DNA of 6,421 bases, from assembly GCF_946479975.1 (NCBI RefSeq), contig NZ_CAMLIX010000258.1, positions 1 through 6,421 on the forward strand. Direction: 5' to 3'. Of the stretch, positions 1 through 6,421 are shown piece after piece (position 1 is the first letter of the stretch; each line of letters opens with the position of its first letter). Under the pieces are notes generated by a model that made no database searches, was not told the origin of the DNA, and saw nothing but the letters and a program-made list of their open reading frames with translations. Made by a program: the position numbers and the translations under genes. This DNA comes from an uncultured Flavobacterium sp. GTDB taxonomy: Bacteria > Bacteroidota > Bacteroidia > Flavobacteriales > Flavobacteriaceae.

Positions 1-48
1 TTTTTTGCAAAAGCTTTGGCTGGATTTTTTAACTGGTTAAAAGGATAA
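1..48 (+). CDS. secE: SecE, preprotein translocase subunit (3' end only)
   Basis: This is the tail of a gene that enters from the left edge in frame 1: 15 codons reading FFAKALAGFFNWLKG, then TAA at 46-48. SecE is the small membrane subunit that clamps SecY in the SecYEG protein-export channel. The aromatic-rich C-terminus ending in FFNWLKG resembles the end of the short, single-span flavobacterial SecE proteins as I recall them. The conserved position directly before nusG supports the call. The gene lies in the same reading frame as nusG and is separated from it by only 12 nt, so the two are very likely cotranscribed. The transmembrane segment and start lie outside the window, so the call rests on context and a short peptide. 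Confidence 0.85.
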   Translation, partial: FFAKALAGFFNWLKG

Positions 49-60
49 TTTTTTTTTGTG

Positions 61-612
61 ATGGCAGATAATAATGTGAAAAAATGGTACGTAGTTAGAG
101 CGGTAAGTGGTCAAGAGAATAAAGTGAAAGCTTATATCGAGACTGAAATTGCTAGATTAGGTATGGAGGATTATGTTTCTCAAGTTTTAGTTCCTACTGA
201 AAAAGTAGTTACGGTAAAAGAAGGGAAAAAATCATCTAAGGATAAAGTTTATTTTCCTGGATATGTTATGATCGAAGCTAACTTGGTTGGTGAGATTCCT
301 CATATTATTAAGTCAATTACTAGTGTTATTGGATTTTTAGGAGAAATTAAAGGCGGAGAACCTGTTCCTTTAAGACTATCTGAAGTAAACCGTATGTTAG
401 GTAAGGTAGATGAGTTAGCTGTAAATACAGATACTCGTTCTATTCCTTTTAGTGTTGGTGAAACGGTTAAGGTTATTGATGGACCTTTTAACGGATTTAA
501 TGGATCTGTTGAGAAAATCAATGAAGAGAAGCGTAAACTTGAAGTAATGGTTAAGATCTTCGGAAGAAAAACACCATTAGAGTTAAGTTTTATGCAAGTA
601 GAAAAAGTATAA
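61..612 (+). CDS. nusG: NusG, transcription termination/antitermination factor
   Basis: NusG binds the clamp of elongating RNA polymerase through its N-terminal NGN domain. Its C-terminal KOW domain can contact ribosomal protein S10 or Rho, coupling transcription to translation or termination. The protein is 183 aa, a normal length. The NGN domain covers about residues 5-110: it opens with [13 protein letters not shown] (W9) and contains the PGYV motif at 66-69. The KOW domain covers about 130-183, with [16 protein letters not shown] in its core. ATG at 61 is preferred because family members begin close to this MADNN-type N-terminus. A GTG directly before it (58) would add one residue and cannot be excluded. 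The secE stop at 46-48 is in frame, so no longer start is possible. No GGAGG-like ribosome binding site is present; the leader is a run of nine T. The gene sits between secE and rplK, the classic arrangement. Confidence 0.98.
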   Translation: MADNNVKKWYVVRAVSGQENKVKAYIETEIARLGMEDYVSQVLVPTEKVVTVKEGKKSSKDKVYFPGYVMIEANLVGEIPHIIKSITSVIGFLGEIKGGEPVPLRLSEVNRMLGKVDELAVNTDTRSIPFSVGETVKVIDGPFNGFNGSVEKINEEKRKLEVMVKIFGRKTPLELSFMQVEKV

Positions 613-634
613 TTTTTGTTACACTATAATAAAC

Positions 635-664
635 CATTGTAATCGCTTCCAATTGATTACAGTG
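635..664 (+). promoter_or_regulatory. Hairpin in the rplK leader, candidate L1/L11 operon control element
   Basis: The 67-nt gap between nusG and rplK holds an inverted repeat. CATTGTAATC (635-644) pairs with GATTACAGTG (655-664), ten pairs including one T-G, around a 10-nt loop. ACACT at 621-625 can instead pair with AGTGT at 661-665, which would open the outer part of the stem and create an asymmetric internal loop. A T6 run (670-675) lies five bases past the stem and touches the rplK start. In E. coli, L1 represses the rplK-rplA message by binding a stem with an asymmetric loop just upstream of rplK. Position and shape fit that idea, but I could not match the conserved L1-binding bases. 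A weak terminator or simple intergenic stem are alternatives. Confidence 0.45.
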
Positions 665-679
665 TTAAATTTTTTAAAA

Positions 680-1117
680 ATGGCTAAAGAAATTAGTAAG
701 GTAGTTAAACTACAAGTTAAGGGAGGTGCTGCGAACCCGTCGCCACCGGTTGGACCTGCTTTAGGAGCTGCTGGGGTTAATATCATGGAGTTCTGTAAGC
801 AATTTAATGCTAGAACACAAGATAAACCTGGCAAAATTTGTCCAGTGCAAATCACTGTGTACAAAGACAAATCATTTGATTTTGTTGTTAAGACTCCTCC
901 AGCGGCGGTTCAGTTAATGGAAGCTGCAAAGCTAAAATCTGGTTCTGGTGAGCCTAATCGTAAAAAAGTAGCGAGTGTTACTTGGGAACAAATTAGAACT
1001 ATTGCTGAAGACAAAATGCCAGACTTAAATGCTTTTACAATTGAAAAAGCTATGAGTATGGTTGCTGGAACAGCTAGATCTATGGGTATAACCGTATCAG
1101 GAGATGCTCCTTTTTAA
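680..1117 (+). CDS. rplK: 50S ribosomal protein L11 (uL11)
   Basis: L11 binds the GTPase-associated centre of 23S rRNA at the base of the L7/L12 stalk and helps couple elongation-factor GTP hydrolysis to ribosome movement. The 145-residue product has the usual length. The N-terminal domain carries the proline-rich signature [16 protein letters not shown] (from N19), the region where thiopeptide antibiotics bind at the L11-rRNA cleft in other bacteria. The C-terminal rRNA-binding domain (about 75-145) includes [11 protein letters not shown] and the ending [14 protein letters not shown] at 680 gives the standard start [11 protein letters not shown]. An in-frame TTG at 653 would add nine residues not typical of the family and lies inside the leader hairpin. 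It is 13 nt ahead of rplA, so the pair is certainly cotranscribed. Codons for residues 18-23 are unusually GC-rich for this window. Confidence 0.99.
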   Translation: MAKEISKVVKLQVKGGAANPSPPVGPALGAAGVNIMEFCKQFNARTQDKPGKICPVQITVYKDKSFDFVVKTPPAAVQLMEAAKLKSGSGEPNRKKVASVTWEQIRTIAEDKMPDLNAFTIEKAMSMVAGTARSMGITVSGDAPF

Positions 1118-1130
1118 TTAAGAAAAAGAC

Positions 1131-1820
1131 ATGGCAAAATTAACAAAAAAGCAAAAAGAGGCTGCTTCAAAAATTGAAAAGAACAAATTATACTCTCTAA
1201 AAGATGCTGCGGCATTATTGAAAGTTGTTGCTTCTGCAAAATTTGATGAGTCTGTTGATATCGCAGTTCGTTTGGGTGTAGATCCAAGAAAAGCGAATCA
1301 AATGGTAAGAGGTGTAGTAACTTTACCTCACGGAACAGGAAAAGATGTAAAAGTATTAGCATTAGTTACTCCAGATAAAGAGGCTGAAGCTAAAGAAGCT
1401 GGTGCAGACTATGTAGGTCTTGATGACTATTTACAAAAAATTAAAGATGGTTGGACAGATGTTGATGTTATCATCACTATGCCAGCTGTTATGGGTAAAT
1501 TAGGTCCATTAGGTCGTATTTTAGGACCTAGAGGTTTAATGCCAAACCCTAAAACAGGTACAGTAACTATGGATGTTGCTAAAGCTGTTCAAGAGGTTAA
1601 AGCTGGTAAAATTGACTTTAAAGTTGATAAAACTGGTATCGTTCACGCAGGAATTGGTAAAGTTTCTTTTGGAGCTGAGCAAATTGTTGACAACGCACAC
1701 GAAATTATTCAAACATTAATAAAACTTAAACCAACTGCTGCTAAAGGTACATACATCAAAGGTATTCACCTTACAAGCACTATGAGTCCTGCTATTGCAT
1801 TAGACCCAAAAGCAGTATAA
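1131..1820 (+). CDS. rplA: 50S ribosomal protein L1 (uL1)
   Basis: L1 forms the mobile L1 stalk on 23S rRNA, which guides deacylated tRNA out of the E site. In many bacteria it is also the translational repressor of its own rplK-rplA message. The product is 229 aa, the standard length, and reads through without a break. The diagnostic segment [20 protein letters not shown] starts near residue 122 and is followed by TGTV. The second signature, HAGIGKVSF, begins at H172. The N-terminus MAKLTKKQK is lysine-rich and typical. The gene starts 13 nt after rplK and ends 22 nt before rplJ, consistent with one transcript. The leader AAGAAAAAGAC is A-rich with no Shine-Dalgarno match. If L1 feedback operates here, the likely target is the structured leader upstream of rplK. 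Confidence 0.99.
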   Translation: MAKLTKKQKEAASKIEKNKLYSLKDAAALLKVVASAKFDESVDIAVRLGVDPRKANQMVRGVVTLPHGTGKDVKVLALVTPDKEAEAKEAGADYVGLDDYLQKIKDGWTDVDVIITMPAVMGKLGPLGRILGPRGLMPNPKTGTVTMDVAKAVQEVKAGKIDFKVDKTGIVHAGIGKVSFGAEQIVDNAHEIIQTLIKLKPTAAKGTYIKGIHLTSTMSPAIALDPKAV

Positions 1821-1842
1821 TTGGTAGTTAAAAATTTTTAGT

Positions 1843-2346
1843 ATGACTAGAGAAGAAAAATCAATCGCGATTGAAAATTTAACTGCGCAGTTAGCTGGTA
1901 CAAATATCATTTATGTATCTGATATTTCTGGTTTAAACGCAGAGACGACTTCAAACTTAAGAAGAGCTTGTTTTAAAGCAGGTATCAAATTAGAAGTTGT
2001 AAAGAACACTTTGCTTGCAAAAGCAATGGAAGCTTCTGCTAATGATTATGGTGATTTACCTACTGTTTTAACAGGTAATAGTGCAATCTTCATTTCTGAT
2101 GTAGCTAATGCTCCTGGAAAAATTATTAAAGATTTCCGTAAGAAATCTGATAAACCAGTTTTAAAAGGTGCTTTCATTAATAATGAAATTTACATCGGAG
2201 ATAATCAATTAGATGCATTAGCAACTATTAAATCTAAAGAAGAACTTCTTGGAGAACTTATTGGATTATTACAATCTCCAGCTCAAAGAATCATTTCTGC
2301 TTTGCAAAACAAATTTGCAGGTAGCGAAGAAGAAGCTGAGGCATAA
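1843..2346 (+). CDS. rplJ: 50S ribosomal protein L10 (uL10), stalk base
   Basis: L10 anchors the L7/L12 dimers to 23S rRNA next to L11, forming the base of the stalk that recruits translation GTPases. The product is 167 aa, within the normal range. The N-terminal rRNA-binding part (about 1-100) starts MTREEKSIAIENLTAQL and contains LRRACFKAGIKLEVVKNTL, the most conserved stretch of the family. The C-terminal part contains ELLGELIGLLQSPAQRIISAL, after which the chain ends in an acidic tail (GSEEEAEA). This helix is where L7/L12 N-terminal domains dock in known structures. The gap to rplA is only 22 nt, centred on an AAAAATTTTT palindrome, which leaves no room for a separate long L10 leader unless it overlaps the 3' end of rplA. 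rplL follows after an 89-nt gap containing a hairpin. Confidence 0.98.
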   Translation: MTREEKSIAIENLTAQLAGTNIIYVSDISGLNAETTSNLRRACFKAGIKLEVVKNTLLAKAMEASANDYGDLPTVLTGNSAIFISDVANAPGKIIKDFRKKSDKPVLKGAFINNEIYIGDNQLDALATIKSKEELLGELIGLLQSPAQRIISALQNKFAGSEEEAEA

Positions 2347-2352
2347 TAATCA

Positions 2353-2375
2353 TTGTGAGAGAATTTCTCTCGCAG
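2353..2375 (+). promoter_or_regulatory. Hairpin between rplJ and rplL
   Basis: GAGAGAATTTCTCTC (2357-2371) is a perfect 15-base dyad. It extends outward through T-G, G-C, T-A and T-G pairs to 2353 and 2375, so the stem could reach about ten pairs. The next bases are CTTAAATAG, with no T run, so this does not look like an intrinsic terminator. It starts only seven bases after the rplJ stop. Possible roles are an RNase processing site, 3'-end protection for the upstream message, or a translational control element that helps make L7/L12 in excess over L10. None is proven. The remaining 60 nt before rplL are AT-rich; TAATTTTA at 2403-2410 only weakly resembles a Bacteroidota -7 box and lacks a clear -33 TTG. 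Confidence 0.55.
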
Positions 2376-2435
2376 CTTAAATAGCGCACAATAAACAAAA
2401 TATAATTTTACAAATCATTTTAAACGATAGAAAAA

Positions 2436-2807
2436 ATGGCAGATTTGAAACAATTCGCAGAACAATTAGTTAACCTAACAGTTAAAGAAGTTAACGAATT
2501 AGCAACAATATTAAAAGACGAGTATGGTATCGAGCCTGCTGCTGCAGCTGTAGTAGTTGCTGCTGGTGGTGGAGAAGGTGCTGCTGAAGAAGCACAAACT
2601 GAATTTACAGTTGTATTAAAAGAAGCTGGTGCTTCTAAATTAGCAGTTGTGAAATTAGTAAAAGAACTTACAGGTTTAGGTTTGAAAGAAGCTAAAGATG
2701 TAGTTGACGGTGCTCCAAGTAACGTTAAAGAAGGTGTTTCTAAAGAAGAGGCTGAAGGTCTTAAAAAATCATTAGAAGAAGCTGGAGCTGTAGTTGAATT
2801 AAAATAA
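2436..2807 (+). CDS. rplL: 50S ribosomal protein L7/L12 (bL12)
   Basis: L7/L12 is the multi-copy, flexible stalk protein that recruits and stimulates EF-Tu, EF-G and other translation GTPases. The product is 123 aa, typical of the family. Residues 1 to about 33 form the N-terminal dimerization domain that docks on L10. Residues about 34-54 are the flexible hinge, rich in Ala, Gly and Glu. Residues about 55-123 are the globular factor-binding domain, with the signature [16 protein letters not shown]. The arginine at E. coli position 73 is a lysine here, a conservative change in the factor-binding helix. ATG at 2436 follows an A-rich leader (GATAGAAAAA) with no Shine-Dalgarno. A strong terminator-like hairpin begins 22 nt after the stop, which would let this gene be expressed well above rpoB, as the 4-6 copies of bL12 per ribosome require. 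Confidence 0.99.
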   Translation: MADLKQFAEQLVNLTVKEVNELATILKDEYGIEPAAAAVVVAAGGGEGAAEEAQTEFTVVLKEAGASKLAVVKLVKELTGLGLKEAKDVVDGAPSNVKEGVSKEEAEGLKKSLEEAGAVVELK

Positions 2808-2829
2808 TTCCTCTCAGTTTTAAGAACTA

Positions 2830-2872
2830 GGTTTAGGTCCTGAGTTAACACTCAAAGGCCTAAACCATTTTT
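2830..2872 (+). terminator. Intrinsic terminator or attenuator between rplL and rpoB
   Basis: GGTTTAGG (2830-2837) pairs perfectly with CCTAAACC (2859-2866). Past a bulged T (2838), CC (2839-2840) pairs with GG (2857-2858). Past AA on the 3' side, TGAGT (2841-2845) pairs with ACTCA (2850-2854) around a TAAC loop. In all that is 15 Watson-Crick pairs with two small bulges. ATTTTT follows at once (2867-2872). This is the form of a Rho-independent terminator. Because rpoB lies downstream on the same strand, either termination is partial, as at the E. coli rplL-rpoB attenuator, or rpoB has its own promoter in the next 200 nt. Confidence 0.85.
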
Positions 2873-2950
2873 CGTATAATAAAATACATTAAATTTTATT
2901 ATCAAATTAGTTTAAAATACGAAAAAGTTTTTGATCAATACGAAGAAAAA
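2868..2950 (+). repeat. Three copies of an ATACGAA(A/G)AAA motif, one inverted
   Basis: TTTTTCGTAT (2868-2877) is the exact reverse complement of ATACGAAAAA (2917-2926), 39 nt further on. A near copy, ATACGAAGAAAAA, lies at 2938-2950, in direct orientation and starting exactly 21 bases after the second copy. The first copy includes the T tract of the terminator. The CG in the core makes these matches less trivial than ordinary AT-rich similarity. They could be protein-binding half-sites, arms of a long-range RNA stem, or chance. No function is recognised. Confidence 0.5.
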
Positions 2951-3072
2951 AAATTGAACTGAATTCTTAGTTTATTTTTAAAGATGTATTGGTTTTAAAA
3001 AGAAAGTATAAACTACGCAGTGTGTTTTTACACAAAAAAATTACTTTTTTTTAATCAAAATTTTGTCCATTG
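2873..3072 (+). promoter_or_regulatory. AT-rich 200-nt spacer and leader upstream of rpoB
   Basis: No gene fits here: reading frames are short and have no recognisable product. The region is very AT-rich and carries the repeats listed above. Near its end, TGTGT (3021-3025) can pair with ACACA (3030-3034), and A7 (3034-3040) faces T8 (3045-3052) across TTAC, only 20 nt before the rpoB ATG. After a strong terminator this is the natural place for an rpoB promoter. I searched for the Bacteroidota pattern (TTG, about 19 nt, TAnnTTTG) and found only poor matches, such as TAAATTTT at 2890-2897 and TAGTTTAT at 2968-2975 without a correctly spaced TTG. The promoter role is therefore inferred from position, not seen. 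Confidence 0.4.
2876..2902 (+). repeat. AT-only inverted repeat after the terminator
   Basis: ATAATAAAAT (2876-2885) and ATTTTATTAT (2893-2902) are perfect 10-base inverted copies around the loop ACATTAA. It contains no G-C pairs, so an RNA stem would be weak. It overlaps by two bases the left arm of the longer inverted repeat at 2868-2877 and 2917-2926, so the two cannot fully form together. In DNA it is a symmetrical AT site that could be bound by a protein. AT-rich chance is a realistic alternative. Confidence 0.5.
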
Positions 3073-6000
3073 ATGATAACAAATCAGACTGAAAGATTGA
3101 ATTTTGCCTCTACAAAAAATATTCCTGACTATCCAGATTTCTTGGATGTTCAGGTTAAATCTTTTAAAGATTTCTTCCAATTGGAAACGAAATCAGACGA
3201 AAGAGGCAACGAAGGGTTATACAATACCTTCATGGAAAATTTCCCAATTACAGATACGAGAAATAACTTCGTATTGGAATTCCTAGATTATTTTGTTGAT
3301 CCACCACGTTATACAATTCAAGAATGTATAGAGAGAGGTCTTACTTATAGTGTGCCTTTAAAAGCTAGGTTAAAACTATACTGTACAGATCCAGAACACG
3401 AAGATTTTGAAACAATTGTACAAGATGTTTATCTTGGAACAATTCCTTATATGACTCCAAGTGGTACTTTTGTAATCAATGGTGCCGAGCGTGTTGTAGT
3501 ATCTCAATTACACCGTTCTCCAGGGGTTTTCTTTGGACAATCATTCCACGCAAATGGAACTAAACTTTATTCTGCCAGAGTAATTCCTTTTAAAGGTTCT
3601 TGGATAGAATTTTCTACAGATATCAACAGCGTTATGTACGCGTATATCGATAGAAAGAAAAAATTACCTGTTACAACTTTATTCCGTGCTATCGGATTCG
3701 AAAGAGATAAAGATATACTTGAGATTTTCGACTTAGCTGAAGAAATTAAAGTTTCTAAAACTGGTATTAAGAAATATATTGGAAGAAGACTTGCTGCACG
3801 TGTTTTGAATACATGGCACGAGGATTTCGTAGATGAGGATACTGGTGAAGTAGTTTCTATTGAACGTAACGAAATCATCCTTGATCGTGATACAATTATC
3901 GACAAAGATAATGTGGAAGAGATCATCGATTCTAACGTTAAATCTATTTTGTTACACAAAGAGGATAATAACCAAGCAGATTATGCTATTATCCACAACA
4001 CATTACAAAAAGATCCAACAAACTCTGAAAAAGAAGCTGTAGAGCACATTTACCGTCAGTTGCGTAACGCTGAACCGCCTGATGAGGAAACTGCTCGCGG
4101 TATTATAGATAAATTGTTCTTCTCTGATCAACGTTATAACTTAGGTGAAGTTGGTCGTTACAGAATGAACAAAAAATTGAATTTAGATATCCCTATGGAT
4201 AAGCAAGTGCTTACTAAAGAAGATATCATTACAATTGTAAAATATTTGATCGAATTGATCAACTCTAAAGCAGAGATTGATGATATTGATCACTTATCAA
4301 ACCGTCGTGTTAGAACAGTTGGAGAACAATTGTCTCAACAATTCGGTGTTGGTTTAGCACGTATGGCTAGAACTATTCGTGAGAGAATGAACGTTAGAGA
4401 TAACGAGGTGTTTACACCAATTGATTTGATTAATGCTAAAACATTATCATCAGTTATCAACTCTTTCTTTGGTACTAACCAGTTGTCTCAATTTATGGAT
4501 CAAACGAATCCATTAGCTGAGATTACCCACAAAAGAAGACTTTCTGCACTTGGACCTGGTGGACTTTCGAGAGAGAGAGCTGGTTTCGAGGTTCGTGACG
4601 TTCACTATACACACTATGGTCGTTTATGTCCGATTGAAACTCCTGAGGGACCAAACATTGGTTTGATTTCATCTCTTGGTGTTTATGCAAAAGTAAATGG
4701 AATGGGATTCATCGAAACTCCATACCGTAAAGTAACTAATGGTGTAGTTGATTTAGAGAGTACTCCAATTTACTTAAGTGCTGAAGAAGAAGAAGGTAAA
4801 ATGATTGCTCAGGCAAACATTGAAATGGACGCTTCTGGTAAAATTACAGCTAGCAATGTTATTGCTCGTGAGGAAGGTGACTTCCCAGTTGTTGAACCAA
4901 CAGTAGTTCATTATACAGACGTTGCTCCTAACCAGATCGCTTCGATTTCTGCATCTTTGATTCCTTTCTTGGAGCATGATGATGCGAACCGTGCGTTGAT
5001 GGGATCGAACATGATGCGTCAGGCCGTTCCTTTGATTCGTCCTGAAGCACCAATTGTTGGTACAGGTTTAGAGCGTCAGGTAGCTTCAGATTCTAGAGTA
5101 TTGATCAATGCTGAAGGGCATGGAACTGTAGAATATGTTGATGCTAACATCATTACTATTAAATACGATCGTACAGAAGACGAGAGAATGGTTAGTTTTG
5201 ATGCTGATGAGAAAACTTACAACTTAATTAAATTTAGAAAAACCAATCAAGGTACAAGTATCAACTTGAAACCAATCGTAAGAAAAGGTGATAGAGTTGT
5301 TCCTGGACAAGTATTGTCTGAAGGATATGCTACTCAAAATGGTGAATTAGCTTTAGGTAGAAACCTAAAAGTTGCGTTCATGCCATGGAAAGGGTACAAT
5401 TTCGAGGATGCGATTGTAATTTCTGAGAAAGTAGTTCGTGATGATATTTTTACTTCTATCCACGTTGATGATTATTCATTAGAGGTTAGAGATACTAAGT
5501 TAGGAAATGAAGAGTTAACAAACGATATTCCTAACGTTTCTGAAGAAGCTACTAAAGATTTAGATGAAAACGGTATGATCAGAATTGGAGCAGAGGTTAA
5601 ACCTGGCGACATTTTGATTGGAAAAATTACACCAAAAGGAGAATCAGATCCAACTCCAGAAGAGAAATTGCTTCGTGCAATCTTCGGGGATAAAGCTGGT
5701 GATGTAAAAGATGCTTCATTAAAAGCTTCTCCATCTTTACATGGTGTAGTTCTTGACAAAAAATTATTTGCAAGAGCCGTAAAAGATAAACGTAAACGTA
5801 CTCAGGATAAAGATGCTTTAGGAGCTCTTGAAATGGAATTCGAAACTAAATTTGTTGAATTAAAAGACAGATTAGTAGAGAAATTATTCTTGATCGTTAA
5901 CGGAAAAACATCTCAAGGTGTAATGAATGATTTGGGTGAAGAAGTTTTACCAAAAGGTAAAAAATATACTCAAAAAATGCTTTACGCAGTAGAAGATTTT

Positions 6001-6421
6001 GCTCACTTAAGCAAAGGTCAATGGGTTGCTGATGATGCTACTAATAAAATGGTTAATGATTTGATTCATAACTATAAAATTAAGCTAAACGACTTACAAG
6101 GATCTTTAAGAAGAGAAAAATTCACTATTACAGTTGGAGATGAATTGCCATCTGGAATCTTGAAATTGGCTAAGATTTATATTGCTAAGAAACGTAAGTT
6201 GAAAGTAGGGGATAAAATGGCAGGACGTCACGGTAACAAAGGTATTGTTGCTAGAATCGTTCGTCATGAAGATATGCCTTTCTTGGAAGACGGAACGCCA
6301 GTTGATATTGTGTTGAACCCACTTGGGGTACCTTCACGTATGAACATTGGTCAGATTTATGAGACTGTTCTTGGATGGGCTGGTATGAACTTGGGTAGAA
6401 AATTTGCTACTCCAATTTTTG
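3073..6421 (+). CDS. rpoB: RNA polymerase beta subunit RpoB (3' end cut by the window)
   Basis: RpoB forms one pincer of RNA polymerase and, with beta-prime, the active centre. There are 1116 complete codons in an unbroken frame; flavobacterial RpoB is about 1270 aa, so roughly the last 150 residues are missing. An in-frame TAA at 3052-3054 limits the start to TTG 3070 or ATG 3073, and ATG gives the family N-terminus [11 protein letters not shown]. Landmarks are [19 protein letters not shown] at 136-154, a lobe insertion region at about 205-365, and the rifampicin region at about 467-498 ([11 protein letters not shown], then [15 protein letters not shown]). [16 protein letters not shown] follows from 517. 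NFEDA has E778 and D779, matching the E. coli pair E813/D814. A lineage region lies at about 893-1020, and [12 protein letters not shown] has K1048 and K1056, matching E. coli K1065/K1073. rpoC would be expected next. Confidence 0.99.
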   Translation, partial: MITNQTERLNFASTKNIPDYPDFLDVQVKSFKDFFQLETKSDERGNEGLYNTFMENFPITDTRNNFVLEFLDYFVDPPRYTIQECIERGLTYSVPLKARLKLYCTDPEHEDFETIVQDVYLGTIPYMTPSGTFVINGAERVVVSQLHRSPGVFFGQSFHANGTKLYSARVIPFKGSWIEFSTDINSVMYAYIDRKKKLPVTTLFRAIGFERDKDILEIFDLAEEIKVSKTGIKKYIGRRLAARVLNTWHEDFVDEDTGEVVSIERNEIILDRDTIIDKDNVEEIIDSNVKSILLHKEDNNQADYAIIHNTLQKDPTNSEKEAVEHIYRQLRNAEPPDEETARGIIDKLFFSDQRYNLGEVGRYRMNKKLNLDIPMDKQVLTKEDIITIVKYLIELINSKAEIDDIDHLSNRRVRTVGEQLSQQFGVGLARMARTIRERMNVRDNEVFTPIDLINAKTLSSVINSFFGTNQLSQFMDQTNPLAEITHKRRLSALGPGGLSRERAGFEVRDVHYTHYGRLCPIETPEGPNIGLISSLGVYAKVNGMGFIETPYRKVTNGVVDLESTPIYLSAEEEEGKMIAQANIEMDASGKITASNVIAREEGDFPVVEPTVVHYTDVAPNQIASISASLIPFLEHDDANRALMGSNMMRQAVPLIRPEAPIVGTGLERQVASDSRVLINAEGHGTVEYVDANIITIKYDRTEDERMVSFDADEKTYNLIKFRKTNQGTSINLKPIVRKGDRVVPGQVLSEGYATQNGELALGRNLKVAFMPWKGYNFEDAIVISEKVVRDDIFTSIHVDDYSLEVRDTKLGNEELTNDIPNVSEEATKDLDENGMIRIGAEVKPGDILIGKITPKGESDPTPEEKLLRAIFGDKAGDVKDASLKASPSLHGVVLDKKLFARAVKDKRKRTQDKDALGALEMEFETKFVELKDRLVEKLFLIVNGKTSQGVMNDLGEEVLPKGKKYTQKMLYAVEDFAHLSKGQWVADDATNKMVNDLIHNYKIKLNDLQGSLRREKFTITVGDELPSGILKLAKIYIAKKRKLKVGDKMAGRHGNKGIVARIVRHEDMPFLEDGTPVDIVLNPLGVPSRMNIGQIYETVLGWAGMNLGRKFATPIF

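Noticed and set aside
300..521. Minus-strand frame inside nusG, and similar ones at 619-870 and 1114-1362
   Set aside because: They are shadows of nusG, rplK and rplA with no supporting context or recognisable motifs.
588..630. Promoter-like TATAAT (625-630) and AATTTTTG (611-618) ahead of rplK
   Set aside because: The expected Bacteroidota -33 TTG at proper spacing is missing, and TATAAT alone is common in AT-rich DNA.
635..675. Intrinsic terminator between nusG and rplK
   Set aside because: The stem is AT-rich and the T run starts five bases after it, ending at the rplK leader. It is a poor fit to a terminator and more plausible as a leader structure.
653..679. Upstream TTG start for rplK adding MITVLNFLK
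   Set aside because: The extra residues are not part of L11, and the codons overlap the leader hairpin. ATG 680 gives the canonical N-terminus.
2403..2410. TAATTTTA as a -7 box for an rplL promoter
   Set aside because: It has one mismatch to TAnnTTTG and no TTG 17-23 nt upstream.
2420..2851. 143-aa reading frame on the minus strand across rplL
   Set aside because: It is antisense to a certain gene, is low-complexity Ser/Ala/Thr, and mirrors the Ala-rich hinge of L7/L12. It resembles no known protein.
3567..3959. 130-aa minus-strand frame inside rpoB
   Set aside because: It is antisense to conserved RpoB sequence, Ser/Ile-rich and without domain character. The other short frames within rpoB (3104-3286, 3860-4042, 4774-4977, 5472-5759) are rejected for the same reason.
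4568..4580. GA-dinucleotide run in rpoB
   Set aside because: It encodes the conserved SRERAG segment, so protein constraint explains it.

Overview
The window is a low-GC stretch of core chromosome carrying the transcription/translation cluster secE-nusG-rplK-rplA-rplJ-rplL-rpoB, all on the + strand. The proteins point to Bacteroidota, most likely a Flavobacterium or close relative in Flavobacteriaceae. The RpoB N-terminus ([13 protein letters not shown]) and the NusG, L1 and L10 sequences look like those of flavobacteria, the DNA is AT-rich, and none of the start codons has a Shine-Dalgarno sequence, as is usual in this phylum. The exact species cannot be set from the sequence alone.

Layout: positions 1-48 hold the last 15 codons and stop of secE. 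A run of nine T follows, then nusG (61-612). A 67-nt gap with a 10-bp inverted repeat leads to rplK (680-1117). rplA (1131-1820) and rplJ (1843-2346) follow with gaps of only 13 and 22 nt. An 89-nt gap with a near-perfect hairpin precedes rplL (2436-2807). Next is a 265-nt spacer: a strong intrinsic-terminator-like hairpin with a T5 tail (2830-2872), then about 200 nt of very AT-rich DNA with several small inverted and direct repeats. rpoB starts at 3073 and runs off the right edge with 1116 complete codons and no frame break.

How the genes work together: SecE belongs to the Sec translocon and NusG to the elongating RNA polymerase. L11, L1, L10 and L7/L12 build the L1 stalk and the GTPase-associated stalk of the 50S subunit. 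RpoB is the beta subunit of RNA polymerase. The order is the classic conserved bacterial one. The structured gaps sit where well-studied bacteria regulate this cluster: ahead of rplK (L1 autoregulation), around rplJ/rplL (L10-L12 autoregulation) and between rplL and rpoB (attenuation). That these gaps act the same way here is inference.

I found no mobile element, CRISPR array, tRNA or rRNA gene, defence gene or unknown protein. There is no sign of a new biological system. The points worth a second look are the non-coding structures, chiefly the rplL-rpoB spacer.
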